Assembly (NCBI RefSeq): GCF_964340395.1
Contig: NC_135564.1
Coordinates: 20,916,402 to 20,980,401, forward strand
Length of the DNA: 64,000 nucleotides
Source of the DNA: Glandiceps talaboti
Lineage: Eukaryota; Hemichordata; Enteropneusta; Spengelidae
Direction: 5' to 3'
This document shows, piece after piece, positions 1 to 64,000 of this stretch (positions are counted from its first letter, which is position 1; each line of letters begins with the position of its first letter). A program made the translations under genes and the position numbers. The notes beneath the pieces were generated by a model. It made no database searches, had not been told where the DNA came from, and saw only the letters and a list, made by a program, of their open reading frames with translations.

Positions 1-278
1 TCCGGATTACAAAGTTGATACAATAAATGTATAATCGCCGTACTATCCATTTCTTGTCATTATCTTATAAAGCATAGTTATGAGTATTCTCCATCAAAAT
101 ATCTGATAAGCCTATCTGCCATTAAAATAGTTAATGGTGTTATTACACCATTCTCGCAAACCAGAGTTATTATTTCTACCAGTACACTTGTAGAGACAAT
201 TCGACATTTTCCAAAGGAAGAGGATTGTATGCCTACATAATGTCAACTAGTTGTAGTAAATAACATAAAGTAAGTTAC

Positions 279-62710
<62,432 letters not shown>

Positions 62711-63007
62711 CTGTAAAAGTACATCCAAACAGTTAAATTTCGTGTACTTGTACAATTAGTAGCACACAGACTTCCTTTAACTGCTGGTAAAGATAGTGCA
62801 GATAGTGGAAACTATAATCGACATTGTATAGTTCGAATTAACTAAATAATTCTATGTGTTCGCTTTCAAACTTTGTATATTGCATGAACAATATGAAACT
62901 TTAAGAATCTCGTTTGTTCGTGCTAACTATCGTGATGAAAATATGTGTCATATTGTATGGATGGATTTATCCGATTATCAGATTATCCAAAACATAATAA
63001 CAAGTAT

Positions 63008-63248
63008 CCCTTAAACAATTGACGTGTTGTTGTTGGGGACTCTCGATGTCAATGTGTGTGAAGGCGATTTGTTTTTCTACAACACTTCCCTTAAACAATT
63101 GACGTGTTGTTGTTGAGGACTCTATCGATGTTAATGTGCGTGAAGGTGATTTGTTTTTTCACAACACTCCCCTTAAACAATTGACGTGCTGTTGTTGGGG
63201 ACTCTTTCGATGTTAATGTGCGTGAAGGTGATTTGTTTTTTCACAATT
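63008..63248. repeat. Three tandem copies of an approximately 81-bp repeat
   Basis: Copies start CCCTTAAACAATTGACGTG at about 63008, 63088 and 63170, and each ends in a TGAAGGYGATTTG plus T-run. Differences are small (TCGATGTCAATG versus TCGATGTTAATG). Confidence 0.85.
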
Positions 63249-63636
63249 CTTGTTGACTACTAGGTTGCAGTTGTCATGGTGATTTCTATAGTGTTTGGGA
63301 CAGTAACTGAATAGTTACCCTGAAATACAAAATGATAGCATTGAAGGTTTCAATATATCTGTTTTATTAATAACGTTTGATCTATATTTTATATTTAACA
63401 TTGATGGGTGTTTTTCATTATTAAAGAGCAATGGTTTACATATTCGAGTGATGGAGTTTTGTATTCTGTTTCCTATTATCTCTAGAATTTACCGCCATCT
63501 ATTCAATCAACTAATTTGACATTAACTAGCTAACGTATACAGAATAGATATTATTACTTACTGAATTATTCTTACGTTCATAATAGAATTTCCATAGAAA
63601 TACGACGAAAGTATTTTCGTTGCTTGTAATACTGTC

Positions 63637-63637
<1 letters not shown>

Positions 63638-63671
<34 letters not shown>

Positions 63672-63690
63672 TATATATATATATATATAG

Positions 63691-63767
<77 letters not shown>
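63638..63767. repeat. TA microsatellite
   Basis: Pure (TA)n interrupted by two GTT steps. Abuts the Penelope-like fragment on its left. Confidence 0.95.
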
Positions 63768-63768
<1 letters not shown>

Positions 63769-63931
63769 CTCGGTGAGTATCAATCTGCTAAGACAGTGCT
63801 CTATACCACAGTGGCAGAGCGCAATAGTTTTGATAGTTCTGGAACTCTTTATTGGTTGTAACTCGGAGTTTCACGCATAGTGCGATCATCAGACAACGAG
63901 TTACAACCAAGAAAGAGTTCCAGAACTATCA

Positions 63932-63936
<5 letters not shown>
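63768..63936 (-). mobile_element. Penelope-like or retrozyme-type fragment, copy 2
   Basis: Related to 47816-47993: both share ATCAATCTGCTAAGACAGTG, the GTGGCAGAGCG block and GGTTGTAACTCGGAGTTTC. It has about 40-bp inverted arms (63834-63873 and 63897-63937) around the ribozyme core and lies between TA microsatellites. Assignment to Penelope-like elements rests on the hammerhead type and general layout; no reverse transcriptase is present here. Confidence 0.6.
63855..63897 (-). ncRNA. Type-I hammerhead ribozyme with minimal stem III
   Basis: Read on the minus strand: stem I 5' strand GUUGU (63897-63893), core CUGAUGA (63892-63886), stem II CGCA/UGCG closing a CUA loop with a U-U mismatch next to the core, then GAA, a 2-bp stem III (AC/GU, loop UCCGA), cleavage nucleotide U (63860), and stem I 3' strand ACAAC (63859-63855). 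All conserved core positions are present. Such two-base-pair stem III hammerheads are known from Penelope-like elements and metazoan retrozymes and often act as dimers. Confidence 0.7.

Positions 63937-64000
<64 letters not shown>
63936..64000. repeat. TA microsatellite at window edge
   Basis: (TA)n continuing to the last base; abuts the Penelope-like fragment on its right. Confidence 0.95.

Larger units (their letters stand above)
62711..64000. other. Intron or upstream sequence 5' of the giant mucin exon
   Basis: No exon recognised. Holds a polypyrimidine-poor stretch, three tandem copies of an approximately 81-bp repeat (63008-63248), then TA microsatellites flanking a hammerhead-bearing element. 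No promoter features could be identified with any confidence. Confidence 0.5.

Overview
The window is animal nuclear DNA, AT-rich, intron-rich and full of microsatellites and decayed transposons. It is almost entirely one gene on the minus strand, cut at both window edges. Evidence for a metazoan: spliced exons with consensus donors and acceptors, long runs of calcium-binding EGF (cbEGF) exons, a mucin-type Pro/Thr/Ser exon, a tRNA-derived SINE, a LINE fragment and Penelope-type hammerhead fragments. A marine invertebrate is likely, but I cannot assign a phylum from the sequence.

Transcription runs from high to low coordinates. 62711-64000 is intron or upstream sequence. 52253-62710 is one uninterrupted 10,458-bp exon coding 3,486 residues of mucin-like 25-residue repeats with no cysteine that I can see. 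After it come a frameshifted relic exon (51756-51931) and two short Thr/Ser-rich exons (48179-48376 and 46842-47015). Then 90 EGF exons coding 101 EGF domains run from 46293 down to 279. Every intact exon is a multiple of 3 bp and is flanked by phase-1 introns, so exons can be lost or duplicated without breaking the frame. The window holds about 7,900 codons of this gene, with no recognisable signal peptide, terminal exon, promoter or polyadenylation site.

The EGF part is a tandem array of an approximately 8-kb genomic cassette. Each full cassette has 16 exons (here A to P in increasing coordinate, so transcribed P to A) coding 18 EGF domains and 765 residues. Unit starts, marked by a shared TCCGGAWTRC motif, are at 1, 8239, 16657, 25281, 33311 and 40726. 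Units 1 to 4 are complete. Unit 5 has lost exon E. Unit 6, next to the mucin part, has only exons A to K. Introns are nearly as conserved as exons, so the amplification is recent. Local differences show exon loss, mosaic segments suggesting gene conversion, a SINE insertion in one unit, and divergent microsatellites at one homologous site.

The predicted product is a huge extracellular or cell-surface glycoprotein: a long O-glycosylated mucin segment followed by a Ca2+-stiffened rod of EGF domains. The biological role is not readable from the sequence. Mobile DNA sits in introns: a 5'-truncated LINE split by a 1,993-bp inverted-repeat DNA element with a TTA target duplication, and three Penelope-like fragments. 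Two of these carry what look like complete minimal type-I hammerhead ribozymes on the minus strand.
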